This document shows positions 7,573 to 15,340 of a DNA stretch of 18,532 bases, one piece after another. The notes under the pieces are model-generated. The model saw only the letters and a program-made list of their open reading frames with translations. It ran no database searches and was not told the origin of the DNA. Position numbers and translations under genes: made by a program. Source of the stretch: Piscirickettsiaceae bacterium (GTDB lineage: Bacteria > Pseudomonadota > Gammaproteobacteria > Thiomicrospirales > Thiomicrospiraceae); NCBI GenBank assembly GCA_027019045.1, contig JALUXI010000070.1, positions 1 through 18,532 on the forward strand. Direction: 5' to 3'. Each line of letters starts with the position of its first letter. The stretch's first letter is position 1.

Positions 7573-7597
7573 AAAAAAACCGCTCATCTGAGCGGTT
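7573..7597 (-). terminator. Terminator of infA
   Basis: On the minus strand AACCGCTCA pairs with TGAGCGGTT across a two-base centre (effectively a four-base loop) and runs into a seven-T tract. It lies 23 bases past the infA stop and is convergent with the purA terminator. Confidence 0.9.
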
Positions 7598-7619
7598 ATC
7601 GAGGAGAAATAACTGAAAA

Positions 7620-7838
7620 TTATTTTCCTCGGTAGGTGATGCGTCCTTTGGTTAGGTCATAAGGGGTCAATTCAACTTTCACTTTGTCCCCAGCAAGGAT
7701 GCGGATATAGTTTTTACGCATTCTACCTGAAATATGTGCGAGGATTTCGTGTCCGTTTTCCAATTGCACTTTAAACATTGTGTTTGGAAGGGTTTCAATC
7801 ACAGTTCCTTCAAATTCAATGACATCTTGTTTAGCCAT
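7620..7838 (-). CDS. infA: Translation initiation factor IF-1
   Basis: IF-1 binds the ribosomal A site in the 30S initiation complex and supports IF-2 and IF-3. The protein has exactly the family length of 72 residues and is a single OB-fold: MAKQDVIEFEGTV at the start, HISGRMRKNYIRI in the middle and KGRITYRGK at the end. On the minus strand a GAGG lies about four bases before the ATG. It sits downstream of aat on the same strand, as in E. coli. The gap of 161 bases carries its own promoter candidate with a perfect TATAAT, so infA need not depend on aat transcription. Confidence 0.98.
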   Translation of the reverse strand: MAKQDVIEFEGTVIETLPNTMFKVQLENGHEILAHISGRMRKNYIRILAGDKVKVELTPYDLTKGRITYRGK

Positions 7839-7871
7839 GTTGCCTCATTAAGCGTTTTCCTAAAAACGCGT

Positions 7872-7899
7872 ATTATACGCATCCAGAACCAGAAAACAA
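7872..7899 (-). promoter_or_regulatory. Promoter candidate for infA
   Basis: On the minus strand TTGTTT (complement of 7894-7899) and a perfect TATAAT (complement of 7872-7877) are 16 bases apart. The -10 box is centred in the palindrome GCGTATTATACGC. The start site would fall about 30 bases before the infA ATG. Confidence 0.7.
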
Positions 7900-7920
7900 T
7901 GAAATTAGTGATAAAAGTTC

Positions 7921-7948
7921 TTTTTAAGCCGTTTTAGTGGAAAGTCAA
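7921..7948 (-). promoter_or_regulatory. Possible second infA promoter
   Basis: On the minus strand TTGACT (complement of 7943-7948) matches the -35 consensus at five of six bases, with TAAAAA 16 bases downstream as a weak -10. E. coli infA has two promoters, which makes a second one plausible; the -10 is poor. Confidence 0.25.
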
Positions 7949-7978
7949 CGGCCTTTTTGTGTCTGTACAAAATGGCCG
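7949..7978. repeat. Inverted repeat between aat and infA
   Basis: CGGCCTTTTTGT and ACAAAATGGCCG form a 12-bp stem with a single T-T mismatch across a GTCTGT loop, 22 bases beyond the aat stop. In the direction of aat transcription no T tract follows, so it is not a standard terminator. It may protect the 3' end of aat mRNA or act as a pause site. A competing smaller stem (GCCGTT with AACGGC, 7927-7952) overlaps it. Confidence 0.5.
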
Positions 7979-7999
7979 AAGTACACTCACTTAACAGGT

Positions 8000-8752
8000 T
8001 CAATCTTTTGGGTTTTTCCATTGAACTGCCTGAGCTATCCAGTCAATCTCGAATTGCCACTTTTGTGGGGTATAGGGTCGGTTGACTGCTTGGTTTAATC
8101 GTGTTTCAAATTGGGTTCTGGTAAAGTTTTCTGCACCAAAGCGATTGAGGTGATCCGTTTCGACTTGGGCATCTATTAGCTCAAATTGCCATGTTTGCAG
8201 TTGCATCACCAGTGCCGTAAAAGCGACTTTGGATGCATCCGGTTTTAGGGTAAACATGGATTCGCCAAAAAATGCTTTGCCAATGGCGACACCATAAAGC
8301 CCGCCTACTAAGTTGCCTGCTTCATCCCAAGCTTCTGCCGAGTGTGCATAACCCGCTTCATGGAGTTGTGTATAGGCTGTCTGCATCTCTTCTGTAATCC
8401 AAGTACCTTCTTGGTCGGGACGAGGGACTTGAGAGCAGTGTTCAATAACTTCTTTAAAATGTGTGTCTAAGGTAATGGTATATCTATTTTTTTTAATGGT
8501 TTGTTTGAGACTTCTGGCGAGTTTGAAGTTTTCGGGCAGTAGAAGTGAACGAGGATTAGGCGTCCACCATAAAATCGGTTCATCAGGGCTAAACCAAGGG
8601 AAAATGCCTTTTTGATAGGCGTGAAGCAGCCACTCTGGTGTCAGTGCACCGCCAATCGCCAGTAATCCGTTGGGTTCATCCAATGCTAGGGTGGTTGGGG
8701 GGAAGGTGACCGGTGAAGGCTCAAGCCAAAAAGGAGCTGTTTCGGGCGTCAT
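8000..8752 (-). CDS. aat: Leucyl/phenylalanyl-tRNA--protein transferase
   Basis: Aat adds Leu or Phe from aminoacyl-tRNA to proteins with N-terminal Arg or Lys, marking them for ClpS/ClpAP degradation in the N-end rule pathway. The 250-residue protein shows the family signatures in order: PNGLLAIGGALTPEWLL, YQKGIFPWF, ILWWTPNPRS, GTWITEEM, the GYAHSAEAWD segment and GGLYGVAIGKAFFGESMF. Slightly longer than the E. coli enzyme, mostly at the N-terminus. The ATG at 8752 lacks a convincing Shine-Dalgarno. It is divergent from dnaE across 62 bases and lies upstream of infA, the same aat-infA order as in E. coli. Confidence 0.96.
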   Translation of the reverse strand: MTPETAPFWLEPSPVTFPPTTLALDEPNGLLAIGGALTPEWLLHAYQKGIFPWFSPDEPILWWTPNPRSLLLPENFKLARSLKQTIKKNRYTITLDTHFKEVIEHCSQVPRPDQEGTWITEEMQTAYTQLHEAGYAHSAEAWDEAGNLVGGLYGVAIGKAFFGESMFTLKPDASKVAFTALVMQLQTWQFELIDAQVETDHLNRFGAENFTRTQFETRLNQAVNRPYTPQKWQFEIDWIAQAVQWKNPKD

Positions 8753-8761
8753 AAGATTCGA

Positions 8762-8796
8762 TTTCGTTTACAATAATCGACATATTATAAACGAAA
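8762..8796. promoter_or_regulatory. Dyad in the divergent aat/dnaE promoter region
   Basis: TTTCGTTTA (8762-8770) and its exact reverse complement TAAACGAAA (8788-8796) lie 17 bases apart in the 62-base gap between the divergent genes. The right arm overlaps TATAAA (8786-8791, a plus-strand -10 candidate for dnaE) and TATAAT on the minus strand (complement of 8784-8789, a -10 candidate for aat). Neither has a good -35. The arrangement looks like an operator covering both promoters; which factor would bind is unknown. Confidence 0.5.
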
Positions 8797-8814
8797 GATT
8801 TTGCCCTCTCCTCT

Positions 8815-11800
8815 ATGTCTAAAAATACTTTGGAATCCTCTCTCTCTCAACCTCAATTTGTTCACCTCCATGTCCACTCGGAATATTCCGTCGTGGATGG
8901 CACTTTGGGGATCAAGCCTTTGGTCTCTTTTTGTCAGGCTGACAATCAACCTGCGGTCGCCTTGACGGATCAAAATAACCTCTATGCTTTGGTTAAATTT
9001 TATCGTGCCGCACAAGGCGAGGGTGTTAAACCGATTATTGGTGCCGATATTTGGATAGAAAATGAAGAGGAGGAAGTACACCGATTAGTGCTGCTTTGCC
9101 AAAACAACCGTGGTTACCTGAACCTTTCGCACTTGATTACTTTAGCTTTTCGAAATAATCAAAAAGTGGTGGAGGGTGAAGAACGGCCTTTGGTGAAAAA
9201 ATCGTGGTTGGAATCGTTTAATGAAGGGTTGATTGCCCTTTCGGGGAGTATTGAAGGGGAGATGGGGCAGGCGATTTTGAGTGAAAAGCTGAATCGTATT
9301 GCACAACAAGCCGAGTGGTGGCAGCAGTACTTTCCTCATCGTTTTTATCTGGAATTGACACGCACAGGTAAGGTGGAAGAGGAGCCTTATATCCAAACGG
9401 CATTGGAAGTGGCGCACCGTTATCAATTTCCAGTGGTGGCAACCAATAATGTCCGCTTTATGCAACCTGAGGATTTTGAGGTGCATGAAGTGCGGGTCTG
9501 TATTCATCAAGGGTATATTTTAGAAGACCCCAATCGCCCCAAACCCTACACCGAACAGCAGTACCTCAAGACCACCGAGGAGATGGTAGCATTATTTGAA
9601 GACATTCCTGAAGCCATCGCCAATACGGTCGCCATTGCTCAACGCTGCAATGTCGAACTCACGCTCGGCACCTACTTTTTGCCAGAATTCCCAGTCCCGC
9701 AAGGGATGACAATGGATGAATACTTTATTGCAGAAAGTCAAAAGGGACTGGAAGAGCGGCTGAATTTTCTGTTTGGTCACTTACCTGACGACGAGTTTCA
9801 AAAAATTCGCCAACCCTATGATGAGCGGCTGAAATTTGAGCTGGACATTATTATTCAAATGGGGTTTCCTGGCTATTTCTTTATCGTTGCCGACTTTATT
9901 CAGTGGGCAAAAAATCATGGTATTCCTGTAGGACCAGGTCGAGGATCTGGGGCAGGATCCTTGGTGGCTTATGTATTGAAAATCACGGACTTGGATCCAC
10001 TGCAATATGACCTGCTTTTTGAGCGCTTCCTCAACCCTGAAAGGGTTTCTATGCCTGACTTTGATGTCGATTTCTGTATGGATCGGCGAGACGAGGTGAT
10101 TGATTATGTCTCGGAACACTATGGACGGGACCATGTTTCGCAGATTGTCACCTTTGGCACCATGGCGGCCAAAGCGGTCGTGCGTGATGTAGGAAGGGTT
10201 TTAGGCTTTGGTTATGGGATGGTGGATTCAGTTGCCAAGCTGATTCCAAATGATTTGGGGATTAAGCTCAAAGATGCGATGAATGAAGAGGATTTGCGTC
10301 GCCGTTATGAGCAAGAAGAGGATGTGAAGCTGCTGCTAGACTTTGGGCTAAAGCTTGAAGGGACTGTGCGGAACACAGGTAAACATGCGGGAGGTGTGGT
10401 CATTGGTCCCAAACCTTTGGATGAATTCTGTCCTGTGCAGTGTGAACCTGACGGCAGTTCGGCCGTCACGCAGCTGGATAAAAACGATGTGGAATCTGCG
10501 GGACTGGTGAAATTCGACTTTTTGGGATTGCGAACGCTGACCATTATTGATTGGGCACTGCATGCAATCAATGAAGGTAAACAGCCGACTGATGAAGGGT
10601 TTATCGATATTGCCCGCATTCCACTGGATGATGCCCCCACTTTTGAATTGATTAAAACAGGGCATACCACAGGTATTTTCCAGTTGGAATCTGCGGGGAT
10701 GCAGAAGCTGATTGTCAAATTACGCCCAGATACCTTTGAAGATATTATCGCTTTGGTGGCACTCTTCCGCCCAGGTCCACTTGATTCTGGCATGGTGGAT
10801 AACTTTATCGCTCGTAAACATGGACGAGAACCCGTGGCTTACCCTGATCCTCAGTACCAACACGAATCCTTAAAACCGATTCTTGAGCCGACTTACGGGG
10901 TTATTCTCTACCAAGAGCAAGTGATGCAGATTGCGCAGGTGCTGGCAGGTTATACGCTCGGTGGAGCGGATATGCTGCGACGAGCCATGGGGAAAAAGAA
11001 ACCTGAAGAGATGGAGAAGCAGCGTTCTGTCTTCCGAGAAGGGGCGGTGAAAAATGGTATTGATGCCGATTTGGCAATGAAGATTTTTGACTTGGTGGAG
11101 AAGTTTGCAGGCTACGGCTTTAACAAATCTCACTCTGCTGCCTATGCCCTTGTCTCTTATCAGTCTGCTTGGCTCAAAACACACTATCCAGCCGAATTTA
11201 TGGCGGCACAGATCTCATCTGATATGGATAACACCGATAAAGTGGTGCATATGGTGAATGAGTGTTATGCCATGGGACTGGAGGTACTACGACCCGATAT
11301 CAATCAGTCTGACATTCACTTTAAAGCGGTCAAAGGTGCTGAAAAGACTGTCCGTTTTGGATTGGCAGCCATTAAAGGAGTGGGCGAAGCGGCACTAGAA
11401 GGTATTATCGCTGAAAGAGAAGCCAATGGCCCCTATTTAGACCTCTTTGACTTCTGTTTGCGCGCCAATAAAAAGGCCAATAAACGGGTCATTGAGGCAC
11501 TGATTTTAAGTGGGGCAATGGATTGCCTACATGAAAACCGTCAAGCCATGTTATCTAGCTTGCCGATGGCATTAAAACAGGCGGAGCAGCAACAACAAAA
11601 TGCCGATAGCGGACAGGTGGATCTGTTTGGAGAGCTCTTGGGTGCTGAAGAAGAGAGCGTTTCAGAACTGCTTGATGTCCCCGATATGTCGAAAAAACAA
11701 CGCTTAAAAGGCGAGAAAGAGACACTGGGGATGTATGTGACAGGGCATCCGATTGATCTTTATAAAGAAGAGCTTCAACAACTTGTCGGACATCCTTTAA

Positions 11801-12366
11801 GTCAACTTAAACCTGAAAAATTTCAGAAAAAATGGGCAGCTGGGTTGGTGTTGGAAGTACGGACTCGATTCACCAAATCGAATGCCAAAATGGGGTTCTT
11901 GGTGATTGATGATAATACGGCTCGTATGGATGTGGTGCTACGCCCCAATGTTTTGGAATCTGCAGAAGCGATTTTAAAACCCGATACAGTGGTGATGGTT
12001 TATGGTGAAGTGGCGGAAGATACTTTTAATGGCGGGATCAAAATTGATGCGGAAATGGTCATCAGCCTAGCTGAGGCTCGAGAAGAGAAAGCCAGAGCGA
12101 TTAAAATCTTTGCCAATCAAAATACCTCCCTTGAACAGTTACAGCCACTCTCTATTTTATTGGGTGCTTATGAAGTGAGCCCAGAACATGGCATTGAAGC
12201 TGAAGAAGAGGCGGTTGCCGTGAAAAAAGGGTTACCTTTGGTCGTAGAGTATGAAAATGAGCAAGCCAAAGGACAGATGATTATTAAACCGCAAACCTAT
12301 CAACCTGAAGATGATTTGATTGAGGCACTGGCTATGCAAGGGTGGCAACCTAAGGTTGTTTTTTAA
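8815..12366 (+). CDS. dnaE: DNA polymerase III alpha subunit
   Basis: DnaE is the replicative polymerase of the chromosome. The 1183-residue protein begins with a PHP domain (VHLHVHSEYS near residues 17-26), then the C-family polymerase core with GPGRGSGAGSL, the catalytic PDFDVDF with D417 and D419, and the third catalytic aspartate D568 in KFDFLGLRT. The helix-hairpin-helix part with GVGEAALEGI follows, then the internal clamp-binding motif QVDLF at 934-938, and an OB domain from about residue 1000. Length and order fit the E. coli type. The start is fixed between an in-frame stop at 8788 and the PHP domain; it has no Shine-Dalgarno but a pyrimidine-rich CCCTCTCCTCT directly before the ATG. 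It stands between aat and acs rather than in the common lpxB-rnhB-dnaE-accA order. No clear terminator follows. Confidence 0.98.
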   Translation: MSKNTLESSLSQPQFVHLHVHSEYSVVDGTLGIKPLVSFCQADNQPAVALTDQNNLYALVKFYRAAQGEGVKPIIGADIWIENEEEEVHRLVLLCQNNRGYLNLSHLITLAFRNNQKVVEGEERPLVKKSWLESFNEGLIALSGSIEGEMGQAILSEKLNRIAQQAEWWQQYFPHRFYLELTRTGKVEEEPYIQTALEVAHRYQFPVVATNNVRFMQPEDFEVHEVRVCIHQGYILEDPNRPKPYTEQQYLKTTEEMVALFEDIPEAIANTVAIAQRCNVELTLGTYFLPEFPVPQGMTMDEYFIAESQKGLEERLNFLFGHLPDDEFQKIRQPYDERLKFELDIIIQMGFPGYFFIVADFIQWAKNHGIPVGPGRGSGAGSLVAYVLKITDLDPLQYDLLFERFLNPERVSMPDFDVDFCMDRRDEVIDYVSEHYGRDHVSQIVTFGTMAAKAVVRDVGRVLGFGYGMVDSVAKLIPNDLGIKLKDAMNEEDLRRRYEQEEDVKLLLDFGLKLEGTVRNTGKHAGGVVIGPKPLDEFCPVQCEPDGSSAVTQLDKNDVESAGLVKFDFLGLRTLTIIDWALHAINEGKQPTDEGFIDIARIPLDDAPTFELIKTGHTTGIFQLESAGMQKLIVKLRPDTFEDIIALVALFRPGPLDSGMVDNFIARKHGREPVAYPDPQYQHESLKPILEPTYGVILYQEQVMQIAQVLAGYTLGGADMLRRAMGKKKPEEMEKQRSVFREGAVKNGIDADLAMKIFDLVEKFAGYGFNKSHSAAYALVSYQSAWLKTHYPAEFMAAQISSDMDNTDKVVHMVNECYAMGLEVLRPDINQSDIHFKAVKGAEKTVRFGLAAIKGVGEAALEGIIAEREANGPYLDLFDFCLRANKKANKRVIEALILSGAMDCLHENRQAMLSSLPMALKQAEQQQQNADSGQVDLFGELLGAEEESVSELLDVPDMSKKQRLKGEKETLGMYVTGHPIDLYKEELQQLVGHPLSQLKPEKFQKKWAAGLVLEVRTRFTKSNAKMGFLVIDDNTARMDVVLRPNVLESAEAILKPDTVVMVYGEVAEDTFNGGIKIDAEMVISLAEAREEKARAIKIFANQNTSLEQLQPLSILLGAYEVSPEHGIEAEEEAVAVKKGLPLVVEYENEQAKGQMIIKPQTYQPEDDLIEALAMQGWQPKVVF

Positions 12367-12598
12367 GCTGGTTTCTCGTGGTCATTTCTACGGTTTTCTT
12401 TAAAAAATCTTTATTAGCTTAATTCAGCCATAAAAAAAATTAGGGGTTGAATCTTAAATTTAATCCATAAATATTCTATGCTTTGAGTAAGATTACAAGA
12501 TAAACTTAGTCCACAGTTATATTGAGTGCTTTGCATGAATAGGATAAACCACTTCCTTTCGTGCAAGACCTCATCTCAAACAACACTAGGAGTGTGCC
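12367..12598 (+). other. Intergenic region dnaE-acs, acs leader
   Basis: This AT-rich gap of 232 bases has no ORF, no convincing terminator for dnaE and no strong promoter. The best guess is TTGAAT at 12447-12452 with TATTCT or TAAATA 15-19 bases later, both off the ideal spacing. I see no CRP-like or sigma-54-like site, although acs is often regulated in other bacteria. Confidence 0.35.
12583..12595 (+). promoter_or_regulatory. Small hairpin over the acs ribosome binding site
   Basis: The Shine-Dalgarno AGGAG (12588-12592) six bases before the acs ATG lies inside ACACT-AGG-AGTGT, a perfect 5-bp stem with a three-base loop. It could modestly reduce ribosome access. The stem is short, so this may be chance. 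Confidence 0.3.
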
Positions 12599-14557
12599 AT
12601 GTCTCAAAATATTGAATCCATTCTGCATGAAAATCGTGTGTTCCCCCCCTCAGAAGCCTTTACCCAACAAGCGAATGTGACACCTGAACTCTATCAACAG
12701 ATGCTAAAAAAGGTGGATGAGGATTATGAGGGTTTTTGGGTTGACTTGGCGAGAGAAAAATTAGATTGGTCAAAGCCATTTACCCAAGGACTGGATGAGA
12801 GCCGTGCACCACACTTCAAGTGGTTTGCGGATGGTGAGCTGAATGCTTCTTATAACTGTATTGATCGTCATCTTGAGGATAAAGAGGATAAGGTGGCGAT
12901 TATTTTTGAATCGGATGATGGAACCGTTTCGCAATACACCTATAAAGAACTGCATGATGAAGTCGCACGATTTGCAAATGTCTTAAAAGCAAATGGCGTT
13001 CAAAAGGGAGATCGTGTCGTCATTTATATGCCGATGATTCCACAAGCCGTCTTTGCGATGCAAGCTTGTGCCAGAATTGGGGCGATTCATTCGGTGGTGT
13101 TTGGCGGATTTTCCGCAGAGGCATTAAAAGACCGTATTCAAGATGCGGGCGCCAAGTTAGTGGTCACGGCAGATGGTGGACACCGTGGTGGTAAGGTCGT
13201 CCCTTTAAAAGCTGCCGTGGATGAGGCGCTGGAAAAAGAGGGCGCTGAGTGCGTTCGAAAAGTGATTGTTTACCAACGCACGGGTGAAGAAATTGCCATG
13301 CATCCAGAAAGAGATGTTTATTGGCATGAAGCAGAAGCGGGGATGAGCAATTATTGTGATCCTGAAATGGTCGATGCCGAGCATCCGCTTTTCTTACTCT
13401 ACACTTCAGGCTCAACAGGCAAGCCAAAAGGGGTACAGCATAGTACAGGCGGTTATTTGCTGAATGCCCATGTGACCAATGAGTGGGTGTTTGATCTCAA
13501 AGAGGATGATGTCTTTTGGTGTACTGCTGATGTAGGCTGGATTACAGGGCATACTTATGTGGCTTATGGTCCGCTTTCAATGGGCATGACCATTGTGATG
13601 TTTGAAGGGGTACCCACTTATCCAGATGCGGGGCGTTTCTGGCAGGTTTGTCAAGACCATGGTGTCACGGTTTTCTACACAGCACCGACTGCGATTCGTG
13701 CCTTGATGAAGTTTGGAGATGAGATTCCGAATCAATACAACCTCTCCAAGTTGCGTCTATTAGGAACCGTAGGGGAGCCTATTAACCCTGAAGCTTGGAT
13801 GTGGTATTACACAGTCATTGGAAAAGAGCAGTGTCCAATTGTGGATACTTGGTGGCAGACGGAAACAGGCGCGCATATGATTGCACCACTACCTGGTGTC
13901 ACGCCATTGAAGCCTGGTTCTTGTACTCTGCCAATTCCTGGTATTGATGCCGCAGTATTGGATGAGCAGGGGAATGAGATTCCTCATGGTTCAGGTGGCC
14001 TGCTCGTTATCCGTAAACCTTGGCCATCCATGATTCGAACGGTTTGGGGAGATGATGAACGCTATCAGAAAACCTATTTTGGGGAGTTTGGTGACCATAC
14101 ATATGTAGTGGGCGACTCCGCTCGACGAGATGAAGACGGTTACTTCTGGATTATGGGGCGAATTGATGATGTCATCAATGTCTCAGGTCACCGTCTAGGC
14201 ACAATGGAGATTGAATCAGCTTTGGTTGCCCATCCAAAAGTAGCCGAAGCTGCAGTAGTCAGCCGCCCTCATGAGGTCAAGGGCGAAGCCATTGTGGCCT
14301 TTGTTGTCCTAAATACGGATATTCCTGAAGGGGAGGCTAGACAAGCGTTGATTCAGGAGCTTCGTGAATGGGTAGCTAAAGAGATTGGACCGATTGCCAA
14401 ACCTGATGATATCCGTTTTGGTACCAACTTACCGAAAACCCGTTCTGGTAAAATCATGCGTCGCCTGTTACGCGCCATTGCAAAAGGCGAAGCCATTACG
14501 CAAGATACTTCGACACTGGAAGACCCAAGTATTTTGGATCAATTTATGCAGAAGTAG
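12599..14557 (+). CDS. acs: Acetyl-coenzyme A synthetase
   Basis: Acs activates acetate to acetyl-CoA through acetyl-AMP in the cytoplasm and is the high-affinity route for acetate use. At 652 residues it equals the E. coli enzyme in length. Visible motifs: YKELHDEVARFAN, RIGAIHSVVFGGFSAEAL, the nucleotide-binding YTSGSTGKPKG at 268-278, DTWWQTETGAHM, the hinge segment GRIDDVINVSGHR and the C-terminal PKTRSGKIMRR with catalytic K618, the residue controlled by reversible acetylation in this family. AGGAG lies six bases before the ATG. A separate leader and a strong terminator make it a single-gene unit. If the host is an autotroph, the enzyme would serve acetate salvage or protein deacetylation by-product recycling, which is inference. 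Confidence 0.98.
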   Translation: MSQNIESILHENRVFPPSEAFTQQANVTPELYQQMLKKVDEDYEGFWVDLAREKLDWSKPFTQGLDESRAPHFKWFADGELNASYNCIDRHLEDKEDKVAIIFESDDGTVSQYTYKELHDEVARFANVLKANGVQKGDRVVIYMPMIPQAVFAMQACARIGAIHSVVFGGFSAEALKDRIQDAGAKLVVTADGGHRGGKVVPLKAAVDEALEKEGAECVRKVIVYQRTGEEIAMHPERDVYWHEAEAGMSNYCDPEMVDAEHPLFLLYTSGSTGKPKGVQHSTGGYLLNAHVTNEWVFDLKEDDVFWCTADVGWITGHTYVAYGPLSMGMTIVMFEGVPTYPDAGRFWQVCQDHGVTVFYTAPTAIRALMKFGDEIPNQYNLSKLRLLGTVGEPINPEAWMWYYTVIGKEQCPIVDTWWQTETGAHMIAPLPGVTPLKPGSCTLPIPGIDAAVLDEQGNEIPHGSGGLLVIRKPWPSMIRTVWGDDERYQKTYFGEFGDHTYVVGDSARRDEDGYFWIMGRIDDVINVSGHRLGTMEIESALVAHPKVAEAAVVSRPHEVKGEAIVAFVVLNTDIPEGEARQALIQELREWVAKEIGPIAKPDDIRFGTNLPKTRSGKIMRRLLRAIAKGEAITQDTSTLEDPSILDQFMQK

Positions 14558-14592
14558 CATTTAAAATTGACAGCCAGTTCGATGGTCATTTT

Positions 14593-14617
14593 AAAGGGGG
14601 CTCCGAGCCCTCTTTTT
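14593..14617 (+). terminator. Terminator of acs
   Basis: AAAGGGGGCT pairs with AGCCCTCTTT (one G-T wobble) across a CCG loop and continues into a T-rich stretch. It separates acs from the ribosomal protein operon. Confidence 0.9.
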
Positions 14618-14619
14618 AT

Positions 14620-14648
14620 TTGTTTTGGTTAGGGTTTTCCTCTATAAT
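14620..14648 (+). promoter_or_regulatory. Promoter of the rpsF operon
   Basis: TTGTTT (14620-14625) and a perfect TATAAT (14643-14648) are 17 bases apart, directly after the acs terminator. The start site would fall near 14655, giving a leader of about 110 bases before rpsF. Confidence 0.75.
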
Positions 14649-14682
14649 GCTCCGTTTTCGGGAACTGTCTCGAAAATTCCTT

Positions 14683-14736
14683 GTCTCACCGACGCTCACT
14701 ATCGGCTATAAGCGATAGGAAGAGTGGACGGGAGAC
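14683..14736 (+). ncRNA. S6:S18-type ribosomal protein leader RNA
   Basis: The rpsF leader folds into a bulged hairpin. GTCTC (14683-14687) pairs with GAGAC (14732-14736), GCTC (14694-14697) with GAGT (14722-14725), and TATCG (14700-14704) with CGATA (14713-14717). The internal loop left between the outer two stems holds ACCGA opposite GGACGG. A known leader family upstream of rpsF is bound by the S6-S18 complex through a conserved CCG in such an asymmetric loop, imitating the 16S rRNA site, and gives feedback repression. Position and CCG (14689-14691) agree; the full family model was not run. A second hairpin, TTTTCG with CGAAAA (14655-14676), precedes it. Confidence 0.6.
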
Positions 14737-14764
14737 TGACTTTTAATCCATAAGGAGATAGAGA

Positions 14765-15088
14765 ATGCGTCATTATGAAGTCGTATTTTTAGTACACCCT
14801 GATCAAAGCGAACAGGTGCCTGCTATGCTAGAGCGTTATCGCTCATTGATCGAAGGAAATGGCGGAAAGATCCATCGTCTAGAAGACTGGGGTCGCCGTC
14901 AGCTTGCTTACTTAATCAACAAAGTACACAAAGCACACTACATCTTGATGAACATCGAGTGTGATGCAGACACATTAAAAGAGTTGGACAACTTGTTCTA
15001 CTACAATGATGCTGTATTGCGTAACCTTGTCGTCAAGCGTAATGAAGCGATTACTGAGCCTTCAGTAATGGCCAACAAGAAAGATTAA
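14765..15088 (+). CDS. rpsF: 30S ribosomal protein S6
   Basis: S6 binds the central domain of 16S rRNA as a heterodimer with S18. The 107-residue protein starts MRHYEVVFLVHPDQSEQV and contains GGKIHRLEDWGRRQLAY and NDAVLRNLVVK, the ferredoxin-like fold pattern of the family. AAGGAG lies seven bases before the ATG. Compared with E. coli S6 it lacks the long acidic tail: it ends in MANKKD, so there is no obvious site for glutamate addition by RimK. It is the first gene of its operon and follows the likely autoregulatory leader. Confidence 0.98.
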   Translation: MRHYEVVFLVHPDQSEQVPAMLERYRSLIEGNGGKIHRLEDWGRRQLAYLINKVHKAHYILMNIECDADTLKELDNLFYYNDAVLRNLVVKRNEAITEPSVMANKKD

Positions 15089-15099
15089 GGAGAGCGATC

Positions 15100-15327
15100 A
15101 TGGCAAAGAGTTTTGGTAGAAAAAAATACTGTCGTTTCACTGCTGAGGGTGTCAAAGAGATCGACTATAAAGATCTAGATACACTAAAAAGTTACATCAC
15201 TGAAACAGGCAAAATCGTGCCTAGCCGTATTACAGGCACCAGTGCAAAGTATCAGCGTCAGCTAGCCACTGCAATCAAGCGTGCTCGCTATTTAGCGTTG
15301 TTGCCTTATACTGATCAACACAAATAA
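15100..15327 (+). CDS. rpsR: 30S ribosomal protein S18
   Basis: S18 is the partner of S6 in the 30S platform. The 75-residue product has the family length and the motifs YKDLDTLKSYITETGKIVPS and KYQRQLATAIKRARYLALLP. AAGGAG overlaps the rpsF stop codon, and the gap of 11 bases leaves no room for priB, which lies between these genes in E. coli. The second gene of the operon. Confidence 0.98.
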   Translation: MAKSFGRKKYCRFTAEGVKEIDYKDLDTLKSYITETGKIVPSRITGTSAKYQRQLATAIKRARYLALLPYTDQHK

Positions 15328-15340
15328 GAAGAAATAGAAA

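Noticed and set aside
7734..7937. 67-codon plus-strand frame across the infA promoter
   Set aside because: It is antisense to the infA start and promoter, resembles no known family and has no Shine-Dalgarno.
10305..10793. 162-codon minus-strand frame inside dnaE
   Set aside because: It is the shadow of a highly conserved coding region, has no ribosome site and a Ser/Pro/Cys-rich composition typical of antisense frames.
12421..12480. CRP or sigma-54 site upstream of acs
   Set aside because: No TGTGA-N6-TCACA-like or GG-N10-GC element with acceptable match could be found by eye.
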